Origin: Hofstenia miamia
Lineage: Eukaryota; Xenacoelomorpha; Acoela
Assembly (NCBI GenBank): GCA_004352715.1
Contig: SCFE01000016.1
Coordinates: 1,351,126 to 1,415,125, forward strand
Reading direction: 5' to 3'
DNA: 64,000 bases
Made by a program: the position numbers and the translations under genes. Every line of letters starts with the position of its first letter. The stretch's first letter is position 1. The notes beneath the pieces are model-generated. The model was not told the DNA's origin. It was given only the letters and a program-made list of their open reading frames with translations, and did no database searches. Shown here one piece after another: positions 1-12,340 of this stretch.

Positions 1-128
1 AAAAATGCAAAGTAAGTTAATGTGGGATAGTAAAAAATGCAAAGTAAGTTAATGTGGGATAGTAAAAAATGTAATTATGTGGGAAATTAAAAACTAAAAA
101 AGTAAAAAAATGCAAACTAAATTAGGCC
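1..128. repeat. 32-bp tandem repeat, about three copies
   Basis: The unit contains ATGCAAAGTAAGTTAATGTG. Its ATG recurs at 5, 37 and 69, a period of 32. The third copy is degenerate and a fragment (AAATGCAAACTAAATTAG) follows. The window starts inside the array, so the full length is unknown. Confidence 0.8.
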
Positions 129-164
129 ACATAAATAACACAAAAACTAGTAAAATTACATCCA

Positions 165-340
165 TGACGTCAGTAAAACACCCCCGCCAATATCCACGAC
201 GCCTCAGGTCAAAGGCCAACCCTCTCGACCAATCAGAAAAAAGTGAGAAGGGCTTCTAGTCACCTCTCGGCCAATCAGAAAAAAGTGAGAAGGGCTTCAA
301 GTCTCTATATACTACTTTAGTCACCTTGGCTCTTTCAATT
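165..340 (+). promoter_or_regulatory. Promoter-like block: CRE, three CCAAT boxes, TATA
   Basis: The block shows a perfect CRE palindrome TGACGTCA at 165-172, a CCAAT at 187-191, and CCAATCAG at 229-236 and 271-278 inside a 42-bp direct duplication (221-303). A TATA-like CTATATA lies at 305-311, about 34 bp after the last CCAAT. The block is notably GC-richer than its surroundings. Transcription would run rightward, but I find no coding exon after it. It could drive a non-coding or split gene, or be part of an LTR or other transposon. TTGGCGCC at about 340 resembles a primer-binding site, but no retroviral-type ORF follows. Confidence 0.45.
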
Positions 341-649
341 TGGCGCCTACCACATCAGCTATATTTTATTTTTACCCTTTTAATAACAACAACAACAACA
401 ACATATATTTAAATTCTTATATACACTATATACATATGTATTAAGTTTGCAAACTTATTAGGAATGTAAATAATGAATCCTTATTCATATGAGCTTAGTT
501 ATAACGGAAATTGTTTGTTTCTTGGCTACATTTATAAACAATATATAATTTAATAAATAATTTCACTTATTGTTCTTGAGTTGTACATCTTATTCAATAA
601 TTAGTCAGATAATTGATATTTTTTTTCTATACTCATGTATTTCAACTTC
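341..649. other. AT-rich stretch without gene
   Basis: Contains a short (AAC)n run near 385-402. Nothing else is recognisable. Confidence 0.6.
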
Positions 650-1580
650 TTCTTAAATAGTGTATAATTTTTTCCTTTCTTCTGCTATATTGAATATTTA
701 AGGAATTCGTTCTTTATTAATTTTCTATTATATCTAGTTTTTCCAAATGTAATTGCTTTTAGATTTGAATGATTAGAAATAATCCATTTTCGTTTCCAAA
801 TTATCGCAAGCATCTAATAATTTGAAGAGCTTCTAATAATCTTAGATGGTACTTAGATATTATTTCTTTTTATTCTTTGTACTAAATATGCTTATTCCCC
901 ATTTAAATATTTTCTCTAATTTCGATTTTCCTTTTTTCGTTAAGTTATTTAATAAACAAGATGACTACAAAATGGAATAGAACAATTGATCGAATGAGTA
1001 TTACCCTCCATTCTATTGGTATAAATTTTCCAATTTTTTTAATTGATCTTTACCGCACGAAATTTTTTTATGATGTATTGTTTACCTCATCTTTAAAACT
1101 CAATTTATTATCAACTACTATTCCCAAATATTTCATTTTTGGTGATTCCTGAATGATGTTGTTGCATAACATAATACTTTCTAATTTTGGTTCATTTCTT
1201 CTATTTCTAATGATTATTAAAACAGTTTCTTCACATTATTATTAAAGAATTTTTTGCATTTTTTTCTACATTTTCTTTTAAGGTTAAAATGTAATTATAA
1301 TAAATGAGAGTATCATCTGCAAGTTGTACATGATTACTATTAATATGCTGATCCAATGCATTTACATATAACCTCAATAGTAATGGACCCAAAATTGATT
1401 TTTACGGTACGCATGGTTTAGTTTTGATGAATTTAATATTTCTTCTTTGAATTTTACATACTGGTATCTATTACATAAATCATTAATTTCATAAATCATT
1501 TGATTTATGAAAAAATTTATAACCACATTTAACCACCATGTGAGTCTAATTTGACGCACAAATTTGAATAGCAACATGTG
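650..1580 (-). mobile_element. Non-LTR retrotransposon reverse-transcriptase remnant
   Basis: On the minus strand, in broken frames, I read RYQYVKFKEEILN, then SILGPLLLRLYVNALDQ, then HVQLADDTLIYYN. These correspond to the RT motifs GVPQGSILGPLLF and YADDT of CR1/Jockey-type LINEs. The catalytic box survives as LADD. Stops and frameshifts make it a dead fragment. It probably extends toward 650 (SLNIQYSRRK). Confidence 0.75.
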
Positions 1581-4500
1581 TTTCTAACTTTTTAGGAATG
1601 AGAGGCTACAAGAAAATCACATTTGACATGAAATTGAAATGCTTACTCAAATGATTCCACAAATGAAATTGATTGTGAGAATGTGCTTATGGCTGACGAC
1701 CATCTGTATCAATAACTAAAGTAGAATGATTTCTCAAATAAATTTTACACTAGTTATAAAACCAATTTTCTTAATTTATAGTAATTAACTATCAAAATAC
1801 TTTTAAAATGAACACGGAATAACTGCCTATGTTCAATCACTAATTCAAGACTCACTAGTATAAATAGTGATTTCACAGGTTTCTGTGGGAAAGAAGGACT
1901 GGTTCGGAGTATTTCTACTCTTTATCATCTCTAAGTGTTAAATCTCAAAATGTGCAGCAAAATTCATCAGGTAAAATTCCATTTTTAATCCAAGTCAGAC
2001 ATTTCCAATGAGTTGAAAATCCTTTCTTGAAATAACCCTGGAGTTGAAACATCTGTACGATTCAGCCTACAACGCTAATCCAGTCAATATTTTCACCTCC
2101 AAGTCCCTTTCAAAAAAGGTTTTGACGAAATTGATATCTCATGTTTGGATTGTTAGTTGGAACCAACCCAAATTTTGTCAACACAAAATTTTGATTGCTA
2201 CTATCCAACAAAAACTTCAAGGATCTTGTATGTAACTTCTACCGTGAATAGAAACCAAGATATTGGAAAGGATGCAAATTACAAAAAGTACAAGAACATC
2301 TCTTTAAAAAGAATCTTAATTGTTCTGTAACAAAATACCAGAATTTGTAGCGAATATACAGACTACCTTAGCCCACCTAAATTGCATGCAAAAGGCAATG
2401 TAGTATTTTCAAGAAACCTCAAATATCAAGGCACACCGTGCTTGCCTTGCCCTCGATATGTCATCCCAAGTGGAAATGTAATATTTTCATAAATTCTTAA
2501 AAACTGTAGATTGAACAAATCAGGACGTAACAAGCACATTAATGTTTTCACTTTTTTTATCTCATTTTGCTTTCGTTACTATTTCACTTTAAATTTTTGT
2601 TATTTTGCTGTGCATCCATTGGCTATAGATTACCTAATGCTTAGATCCTAGACTCGCCTTTGACCAGAATGACACAAATATTGTTTGCTTCTAAAATGCA
2701 CTTTGTGATTGTTAAGCATGATCGTCCAATATCTGCATATATTTATTTATTGTATTATATTTTTCGGTTGAGGCCTGTGGTAAAAATGCTTTAATAACAT
2801 GCTGCGATTAAATAAGAACTAAACGCACCTGGCGTTAGGGCTAGGGTTACATCTGTTGCACAAACAAAAGTCACCCCTATGAAGAAAACCTTTTTATAAG
2901 TAAAAGTACGTAGAAAATCTTAATTTTTCCAAAAGTACATTGTAATAAAATTTTTATCAGAACTTGACCCCTCCCCCGAAATTATTATCAGATGTTTTTA
3001 TAGATTCTGTATAAGAATAACAAATGTCTGCATTTAAAGCATATTCATTAGTTTTCATGAGGAGAGACTTACTTTGGGAAGGTTGCCTAAACAATCTCCT
3101 TTACGCATAAATCCTGTAATTGTGTTGCAATATACAATAGAAATGCGATGTGCTCTAAGCAGCGTCTGTCACCTCTTCAGTTCAATTGAAAAAAATAAAT
3201 TTTGTAATTTGACTTTAAGTTAGTTTTCATGCAACACTATGTGTCAAAATCTTCATATCCTTTAACAAAAGTCTTTGTCTCACATAAAATTTTATTAGCA
3301 AAAAAACAATTTCGTCTATTGATAGCGGACAAATTGACATGACTTAAACGGTTATCCAGACAAAGAAATTTCGTGTTTTTTGCATATATACATCACCGAT
3401 GCAAACTTATTTCTACCTGTTGGTTCGTTTGCGATACACTAGCAAATGATTTGTCTACACAAAATTGGTTTGAAGACGGCCTCTATTACATATGTACGCA
3501 TATTCATCTGCGTATCTGTTCTTATTTCGATACACTCAATAGATTATTTCAAAATGGATTTTGGCAAATACATATATGAAATGACGTTAGTTTTTACAAT
3601 AGAATCACTGTATGTTCTTCCTACAATTTTATGAATAATTCTATTGAGCTGATTAATATTTTGTTCTAGATTGTCAGAACACATTATTTTAGAACCCCTC
3701 TGAAGAAATACTTGCGTCCATAGGTTGATAGACAATTCTACTTCTGAGTCTTTCTTTAGTTACCAAACATAGTGTGCACTTTAATCCTCATCAAATTCAG
3801 TGTCGAGAAGTTCACAAGGGGAATTTGCTGTTGTCCACACAAAACTTTTACAGATTTCAGTTTTGTCACAAAGTTTTGCAAATTGAATTGTGCCTGAATT
3901 CGGAAAACTTAACAAAGCATTTTCTTCGGTGAGATCAAAAAACACAAAATGCCATCAACATCGCAACAGGCAGTATTGCAAATGGTAATATTTCTTTTGT
4001 ACTTGTTCACAATAACATGACGATGTAAACGTCTTAGAAGTTTGGTTGTATTAAAAATGTAAGCCTACCTTTGTAAGACTTTCATGTAATACTTCCTTTC
4101 TGAATGCTCTCATTTGCAAGTTAACATTTACAATTGTGTAGAGTAGAATGTGCTTATTTTTTCATGTTTATATACACAAATTATGTTTATGCAGATAGGC
4201 TCAACAGAAAAAGTATACACTACTCAGTTGTCAATATGGGAAACTGCATCAAACAATAAACAAACATAGAAGGATTTTATAGGCCTATCGCAATAATCTG
4301 AAAAGACATTTGCATATTGTTAATAATCTGTCTTAAAGATGAAATATTCATAAGATATTCATAGCTTCAATGAAAGTAATGTGAGCATAAACCAAAAACG
4401 ATTGCAATAGAAAAGCTTATAAGTGGAACCGGTCAGTAAAATTTGTCAAACCTACCCGACTTGCATTACTTTTTTGTTGAGTAAAAATAAATTTTAATCT

Positions 4501-5620
4501 AAAAGCCGGCCGAGTAGACAAGTAGGGAATTTACGTGAACCCAATATTTTCAACATCTTAATAAATACTTATAATGTATAGTGATAAAATAGTTTTTATC
4601 ATATGTATATTTTACAGTATTTTAAGGCAAAGAAATGCAAGAGGAGAAATAGTTTTGTAGGAAATACTTTTTTTAAATTGCAGGTTGACGAAGTCAATAG
4701 ATCCGACTAAACTTAACTTGCAGGTCGACCCGACCCGCTTCATCATATGGCAAATCCTAATTCTTTTTTTAGGAATATAGCAGAAAAACTTTTTACATTA
4801 ATAATTCGAAACTCAAAGCAATATATTTTTAGTTTTTGTTCATGACAAATCACTTTTTATCTGGACAATGAAAAATATATTGATAGTTACTTATTTTTAA
4901 TTTGGACATTTGAAATTAATCACAAATTTAGAGAAGAGGATCAATTGATAAAAGCACCGATAGGTTTCCAAAGAGTTCCATTATCTACATATTCTTCGAC
5001 CTTGGACAAAATTCAAAGACATTTAATAATTTACAATTTATATTCTTTTGAAATAGAAATTTGGCATCCCTATTATTAACAACGAACTTTTTTATTTTTT
5101 AACTATATCTTAAGATTGTCAAAAATCTTATCCAAATTTTATCTAAAATATAATACATAAACAAATAGTGAAAAAAATTTCTTCAAAATTTACAAAGTCA
5201 TTCAAATTAAAAAACTAAACAATTTAGCATCGCTTTGTTTTCCAATGCTTGGGATAAACTAGTAAAACTCTTGTGATTTTAAAATTGATGTCCTTACAGA
5301 AAATAGGATGTAGGATGAATTCCATTTAAATCAGTGAGAAAAATGGAAATGAATGCAAAGAATGCATAAAAAAATAAACTTGTTGTTAATGACTATTTGT
5401 TTCAAATAGTACATTTAGCCAATCAACATTGACTTGACTAACTCCCATCAGAAAGACAAATGGTCCGAGTAGGTCAATTGCCAATTTGAAACATTTGATA
5501 TAATTATTGTACATGTATATACTGTAGTAGTCAATGGTGATTCACACAATGCACATTGAAGAGAATTTGGCATAATCTGAAAATTACTTTGTAAATAGGA
5601 AGAAGTTAAGTTGATAGAAT
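1581..5620. other. Intergenic, no gene recognised
   Basis: Only short chance open frames are present (up to 68 codons). A telomere-like GTTAGGGCTAGGGTTA occurs at about 2834-2850. A GC-richer scrap with GTCGACCCGACCCGC lies near 4724-4739. No RNA gene or coding exon was recognised on either strand. Confidence 0.55.
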
Positions 5621-5705
5621 CGGATTCAAAATTTTAATATCAGATCCGATCCGAACTATGAAGAAATTTGTATTTTTGAATCCAAAACAGATCCGATTTA
5701 AATTA
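5620..5705. repeat. ATCCGAT-motif cluster with inverted arms
   Basis: GATCCGATCCGA and related GATCCGAT and TCGGATT motifs occur five times in 85 bp. GGATTCAAAA near 5625 is mirrored by TTTTGAATCC near 5680. This resembles the subterminal repeats of a small DNA transposon, but its borders are not visible. Confidence 0.35.
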
Positions 5706-6088
5706 AGTAATCACAGTTAATTAATATGTTGGGTAATACAAGTTTTAGAGTTTGTAATTTTTTTCTGAATGAACGTTACAGTTTAAAAATTATAATTTAA
5801 ATTACAATAAACTTATGACGTCTAAAATAGAAAGAAAATTAATATCAGAAAATCGTTCTAAGTGCTATTTGAAAGTAACTTGCTCTTAATTGAAATTCGT
5901 TCCGTCACCACTGGGGGAAGTGTTTTTGAAAAAATTAAAAAATGAAGTGCTTACTTCCCATTTTAGTGACTTCTGGCGGACTGCAGAGACTGAAGAAAAA
6001 TACAAATATTCTCAAAAAGTAACAATATTTGTAAATAATAATCAATTTTTTTGGATAAGTAAATATGCAAATTTATAGAAGTAAGCTA

Positions 6089-6763
6089 CAGGGATCGTTA
6101 GATTTTAATCGCGATTAATCGTATGAAAACAATAATTGGCGATAGATTAATCGTAATCGTTGCTGCCAGGAGATTAATAATCGCGATTAATCGTCGATTA
6201 ATCTACTTCTGATTTAAAATATTCAAAATACAATATATCAATTGAAAGATATTCAAATTAGAAATATTAACTATTATTGTTATTTGAGATTATTTCCTGA
6301 AGTCATTTTACTCCGCATGTGCTTGTTAGGGTAAAGAAATTTGAATCTCTAAGTTGAGGGGCAAATAAACAATTTGGTAATCAAATCGAACGCGCACGAT
6401 TTCTTCATGATCGTCACATCGCTAATTATCTCGGGTGGTTAGACGTGCGATTCAATCAAATTGTGATAGATCACTTTTGAAACAATCAGTAGTCTAACCG
6501 TGGCCTAATAATCACACTCCTTTTCTATATCCGGTGTTAAGGTTTTCATTTGTAAAACATATGACCCAAGAATAGTGGCAATAGAGAAGATCAAACCGAA
6601 AATGACAACTGAATGCATAAGCATCGACTTAATTAGAATAATCTAGATTAATCGAGCACGCTGTTTACGATTAATCTAATCTACTTAACCAGCACGATAG
6701 ATTAATCCATCCGATTAATCTTGATTAATCGCATTGACGATTAATCATGGTTTAATACCAACA
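6089..6763 (-). mobile_element. hAT element, internally deleted copy with GATTAATCG arrays
   Basis: One end is CAGGGATCG at 6089, the typical hAT terminus. Both ends are filled with GATTAATC/GATTAATCG motifs (6100-6205 and 6640-6750). The interior is colinear with 55434-55930 in reverse orientation. It includes the segment after the transposase dimerisation block (TTTATTTGCCCCTCAACTTA on the minus strand). No intact transposase is left. Flanking 8-mers do not match, so no target duplication was confirmed. Confidence 0.75.
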
Positions 6764-6879
6764 TCAAGAACTAATGGAATTTATTTTAGGAAAGTAAGGT
6801 CCACAGAACTGCGCAGAGGCGTATTCTCCCTCTGGCAAGGTGTGCGGCGCACACCTCACTACTTTTTTGTTTACAATTC

Positions 6880-7010
6880 CATGTAGGAATGAGCGGGATG
6901 GGCGGCCACCAGCCTCCACCAGTGGACCACTGGTGGAGACTTAGTGGCAGTAGTGGCAATTGTAGCCACTCATACCCTCCGGTGTACCACTGATGGTAAA
7001 TTTGTGACAG
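6880..7010. repeat. CCACCAGTGG palindrome cluster
   Basis: A near-perfect hairpin at 6914-6938 has 12-bp arms built on CCACCAGTGG / CCACTGGTGG with a 1-nt centre. Related GGTGTACCACTGATGG follows at 6981-6996. The same motif family returns at 7598-7612 and 8227-8340. Confidence 0.65.
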
Positions 7011-7056
7011 CCGCAAATTGTTCAACAACAAAGTAAAACAATTTTTCTTGTTATTA

Positions 7057-7591
7057 TAGAAAATATAATATAATTCACTATTGAACATCTGGTTTAAGTA
7101 AAGGAGCACTAATTACATTAATAATTTCTCGTCAGTTTGATTATTTATATTGTAATATTAAAGGCAGTCCTAAAAGCATACCTTACTTATTTTACATAAT
7201 GTATTAAAGCAATGAAATTGTCGTGTATAAAATTATTGAATATGTGACTGGCACGAAATGAATGGTACTGGCGCCACCATTTATAAACAGTATAATGTGA
7301 AGGCCGATTACTTTACATTAAATGATCCCTATGGAAAGCGTAAAACACTTTCAACAGTTAATCTAGAAAATATAATATAATTCACTATTGAACATCTGGT
7401 TTAAGTAAAGGAGCACTAATTACATTAATAATTTCTCGTCAGTTTGATTATTTATATTGCAATATTAAAGGCAGTCCTAAAAGCATACCTTACTTATTTT
7501 ACATAATGTATTAAAGCAATGAAATTGTCGTGTTGTATAAAATTATTGAATATGTGACTGGTACAAAATGAATGGCACTGGCGCACCATTT
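7057..7591 (+). repeat. Two 227-bp direct repeats, 307 bp apart
   Basis: The segment 7057-7283 is repeated at 7364-7591 with only a few changes (for example TTGTAAT/TTGCAAT and an extra TGT). It starts TAGAAAATATAATATAATTC and ends ACTGGCGCCACCATTT or ACTGGCGCACCATTT. The repeats are bracketed by the CCACTGGTGG palindromes and may be parts of one small mobile element family. Confidence 0.85.
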
Positions 7592-8219
7592 GCCTACTGG
7601 TGGACCACTAGTGACATCTGATTTACTTTTAATCATAAATAATATATGAGCTAATGTTCTTAAGTAAAACTTCATTTATTATTATGCTTCTTATATCCCA
7701 TTAATATATGAAATTAATTGCGAAGAGCTTTTTTGCAATTTTCTGTTTGAAAAAATTATAACATATATGTACTAAATGACATTTCAAAATAATTTCTTCA
7801 TGATTATTCCCGGAAGTTGAAATTAATGTTTATATAAGTAGTTAAAATTTGATAAAAATTATTTTTAATTATTGGAAAAAATAATGTTTATAATTACAAT
7901 TTTTCCTGAAATTGAAAATTTAATTTAAAATTTACATTTTTGTATGCTTGTTGTTGTTATTTATAATAAATAAATTCTTTATATTTTCCTTTACCTAATT
8001 TAAATCAATATAAATGCTAAGATTGCTAGCATATCCTTCAGTCGTTTGTTGTACTGGTGCATGCCGTACTAAATTTACACTAATTTAGTAGGTCATGGCT
8101 GGTGTTAGTTTAAAATGCAATGCTTAAACATTTATCATTATAAAAGTTTTCCATTGTTACATTTAAAATATTGCTCTGATGCCAAAATCCTACTTTTGCC
8201 ACCAGTTTACTTCCTATGT

Positions 8220-8345
8220 GTTGGCAGTGGGCCACTGGTGGCCCACCAATTAACCACCAGTGATCAGGAGATGTACCACCAGCCAAACCCCACCAGATGA
8301 GGCACAGGATTTTTTTCTGGTGGTCCAACAGTGGTTGGCAAATTG
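8220..8345. repeat. Second CCACTGGTGG palindrome cluster
   Basis: GTGGGCCACTGGTGGCCCAC at 8227-8246 is almost self-complementary. Further ACCACCAGTGATC, TACCACCAGCC, CCCCACCAGATG and CTGGTGGTCC copies lie within 120 bp. GC content is far above that of the flanks. The open frames here (60-72 codons, both strands) are products of the repeat, not genes. Confidence 0.65.
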
Positions 8346-11300
8346 GGATTCTACTAAATTCTTATGTCTGAAATTTTGGTAATAAATATTTACAAATTTC
8401 GTAAATTCGATTATCACATTGACTGAGAATATCATAAATTTTGATGTTCATACCAATTTGAACAAATGCAATTGCTGAGATAGTTTACAGTGGCATTAAA
8501 AATAAATAGAATTAAGGATTTTCAAATTACATGTATCAGACACCGAATTAATTTCTAATCTTTGAAATACACTTCAATTGTGTTCAACAGTGCTGATTGA
8601 TTCAAATATATTGCAACTACACATCTTTAGAAAAACTAGTAAAGTTGACATTTTCGTTTTTTTAGCCATATTGCCATATATACCACTGATCTAAGGTGCT
8701 CACCTAATGCATTAACTTTCCAAGTACATATTCTTATGATAAATGCATACATTTAAGTCAGTATAGCCTATTCAATAGAGTTTCAAGAAGCAAGATTTGT
8801 AGTTGAATGCTGCTGATTGCTTCACTCAATGGCAAATAGATCATTGGGAGGTGTGCGTTCATGGTCACCTCACATCGTATTAGAAATCGTACTTCTCAAG
8901 TTTATAAAAAGTGACAATATCGCAGCTTATGTTTCGTTATGCCCAAATCGACACAGATGAATTGACATTATTTCTGTTTGTATATTAAAAAGGTTCAGGA
9001 AAATAATTTTTTTGCCGTTAGAAACATTTCAATATACTAAAATTTGCTATTATAGTAGCACTTAATTATGAAAAATTTACCAACATTCATTTTTCCTTTC
9101 ATACAAGTAATCAGGAATAAGCAAATTCTAAAAATAATTTTCCAAAGTTTCAATAAAATTCCATAAGAATTTCAAAGAAATATTTAAAAAAACCTTTCAA
9201 AAACATATGGGTACGCTTGCGTGAAATTGGGAAAGGCCATTAAAAAAATATAAATCTCTTTATGGATGTTTTATTAAAAAACAATTCATTGCATGCCATT
9301 TCACAAGCTAAGAAAATTTTTTGCTTTAGAAAGGATTATTAAATAATATTTCTTGTTTTTTAGCTCTAATCTGTTCATCACAGGTACACTTTTTTTTAAA
9401 TATTTTAATAAAATATAAATTTTCTTGAAAGTAATTTTCGTTCTTCATATTTTTTTTACCAATTTTTGTATTTCTATTATTGGTTTGTAAATTGCAATTA
9501 TTATGCACATGTTTTTTACTTCAATATCACATTTTGACCTGAATATTTGGGGTTTTTTCCTACCATACGCTAGGCAATTTGGCATACGCTACCCCACTGG
9601 AACTGGGTCACTTAACTTGGGTTGGGACTTAAAATTTTCTCTTAATAGTAACTTTGATAAGAAAACTTTATCGAGTATTGAATATTAATATAATTCGAGC
9701 ATTCGCACATGCTTACTTTCATTACATAGCGCGCAAATTTATTTGTGTATATAATCATATTTCAATATATTCAATTAACGAATTATTCCAATTGATAATT
9801 TGCTAAAACTGTTTAGAAAATGTAAAATTCTCACCACTAACTTTGCTACTGTGGTCCCCACCTCTTTCTTTATGACAGTTCTATTGGGTTGATAAATATT
9901 TAAGTATTTTGTTTTGTGTTGTAAGAGCACAATATTTTGATAGCAAAGTCTAGTATTAATTCGACAACAAATAGACTGCACTTCCAGCAGGATCCAAATT
10001 AAACCAATTGTTGAAACGTTTCTGGAATGAACTTCTTGTCATAAAGTTATGCACAGTGAATTATTACTATAAACTAGCAACAATTAATTATAATTTTTCC
10101 GCGGGTTTAATACCAATACAAATGTTCTGACTGGTTACGATGGTTTTGCGAAAACATCATTTACTTAAGATATTTTTACTAAGAGAATTCAAAATATAAA
10201 GGATGTATTCATTCATAAACTTGGAGAATTAAAAATGCAAAACCTTCTTTAATCATTTTCCACCTGCAAATTTATCGCTCGGCGTCATACGTTTCCATAA
10301 ACAACACTAGAATGGGTTTATTTATTAAAGATTCTCAATGCATTCATTAAATTTTTACAAGATAGTCGCGACAAAACAGGAGAAACTATTTCCGCTGAAA
10401 ATGAAAATTGACTGAAAGTTACTATATAGCAGAGAAATCAATAAAAACATGCATGCATTTGCCATGCCAAGCTTACCCCCCCCCCTAAATAGGGGAAGAA
10501 TTTGTAACAAATTTTACCAATGGGGTGCTCAGGCACCCATACCTATTATATATCAATACTGGTGATGAAAACGAATGCTCGGTGATAATAACGTGTTAGA
10601 ACTTTACCAAATATTAGAATTAAACAAATACATTTTGTCAAAGAGCTAAAGAAAAAGTACATGTACAACAAAACAGGTATGCCAATCAGTGTACAGACTT
10701 CTTGTATGTAGTATATAAATTTCTCTACCGCTGGATCTTGAAAAATACAAACACAACATCGTCTATGCTTACACTTCCTAAGAAGCGACTGGTGATACTG
10801 AGACATGAATATTCAATCCAAAATTGACGGTTTCATTGAAACATCCTATCATTGTTTTGCTAGTTCTTCTAAATTTTCTTCTGTGGGATTTGTCATTATG
10901 AAATTAAGTATTAAGGCTTACTCTCAAAAAGTAATACTGAATTATATTCTGCAATCAGTGGAATATCCCCGTCAGGTTTTGAAACTTGATTTTGATTGGT
11001 TAAATCAAGAAAATAATATAAAAGTTAAAAACTAAGCTCCTAATTTTTGGTGTCTATTTTTTCAATATTTTCAAAAATTTGTGACTCACTTCATCATGAC
11101 TAAAATGCCCCCTTCATAAAATCGTGCGTACGCTCCGGTCTGTAATAGCACTAAAATTGAGTAGCTATCTATTGCACTCGCTTTAGAGATAGCAACCATA
11201 AGCTAATAAATTCTCTGAATTTACTTATGATTAGACTTCTCCTTTCTCTGTTAAAATCAGCAAGTCCTCAATTTTTCTATGCAATGCAATCTTCATTTCG

Positions 11301-12340
11301 TAATTTAAAAAACAGGAAAATAATCCATCAATAATGCAACACACTTTTCTATAATAGACCTTGTTGGTCCATTTCTTCGATTGAAACGATTGTGCGCATA
11401 AATACTTTCAACTGTTAGATTCACTGAGAACTTATAGACTGTTCATTGTCATTTTTTGAAATGTACTTTGAGTTTTCAAGTGAACTCAGATATCCTGTCA
11501 CTGAACAAATTATCAGAATCACGGATTCAATTAAATAAAAATGTGTTTTGTTTTTAATTATAAAATAGCATTGCCATTTAGGAATTACCAATATAAATTA
11601 AATGTCCGCTGGAATTTCTTTAAGATCAAGAACATCATCTTTGTCATTAGTGGTAGAATTTGCTCTTTTACTCTCACTACTGCTGCTTAAGAAAGCACCA
11701 AGAATCCAATTACATGTAAAGCAGTTTTTCTATTAGATCTTGTATTCATTCATGTTGGTAATAATGGAATGCATAATTGGGTGTTCAGACACGTCATGAG
11801 AAAAAAACGATATTTTCATTAAATGATTAATATTCCCATAGCAACAGCAACATTGGTGAATATAACATATGAGATGCTTAGCAGTGCCTTAAATAGAATA
11901 CTACAACTTTAAAATTTTATCAGTGCTTAATATAAATTGGCTAAGTTAATGCATGCACAATACTTTGGCTGCCTGAGTTCTTCATGATATTTAAATATTT
12001 CAAGATATTCAGAATTTAGGTGTAAATTTATGATGTCTCAGGTTCTTATTTTAAGTATTTCAAAGTGTGGAAGCAATTGATGGATAATAATTGTCACCCT
12101 CTTCATACTCTAATCCCCACCGAATAAGGTACAGGCAGTGGGTATCAAGGCCCATGGCCTCAAGAATACACTTGCAGCATTTCCCAGTTACCATGAAGAT
12201 CCTCGCAAATGCGATGATAGGGAAAATCTCTAAAATTGCACTCATTAGTTCTCTCGGGCCATCAGACGCCTAATGTCCACAATAATAGATTTAAGTAAGT
12301 TAGCGTGACCTTTATACAAATTCTAACTCTTTAATGCGAA
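8346..12340. other. Intergenic, no gene recognised
   Basis: AT-rich with a C10 run at about 10478. A GC-richer patch at 12100-12275 has overlapping 60-codon frames on both strands but no recognised domain. No RNA gene was seen. Confidence 0.5.

Noticed and set aside
340-352. TTGGCGCCTACCA as a retroviral-type primer-binding site
   Set aside because: No gag/pol-like ORF follows and no second LTR is visible in the window.
2834-2850. Telomere-like GTTAGGGCTAGGGTTA
   Set aside because: Only about two and a half degenerate units; more likely chance or a tiny relic than an interstitial telomere.
6786-7109. 107-codon minus-strand frame
   Set aside because: Its Trp/Pro/Gly-rich part is the translation of the CCACCAGTGG hairpin repeats.
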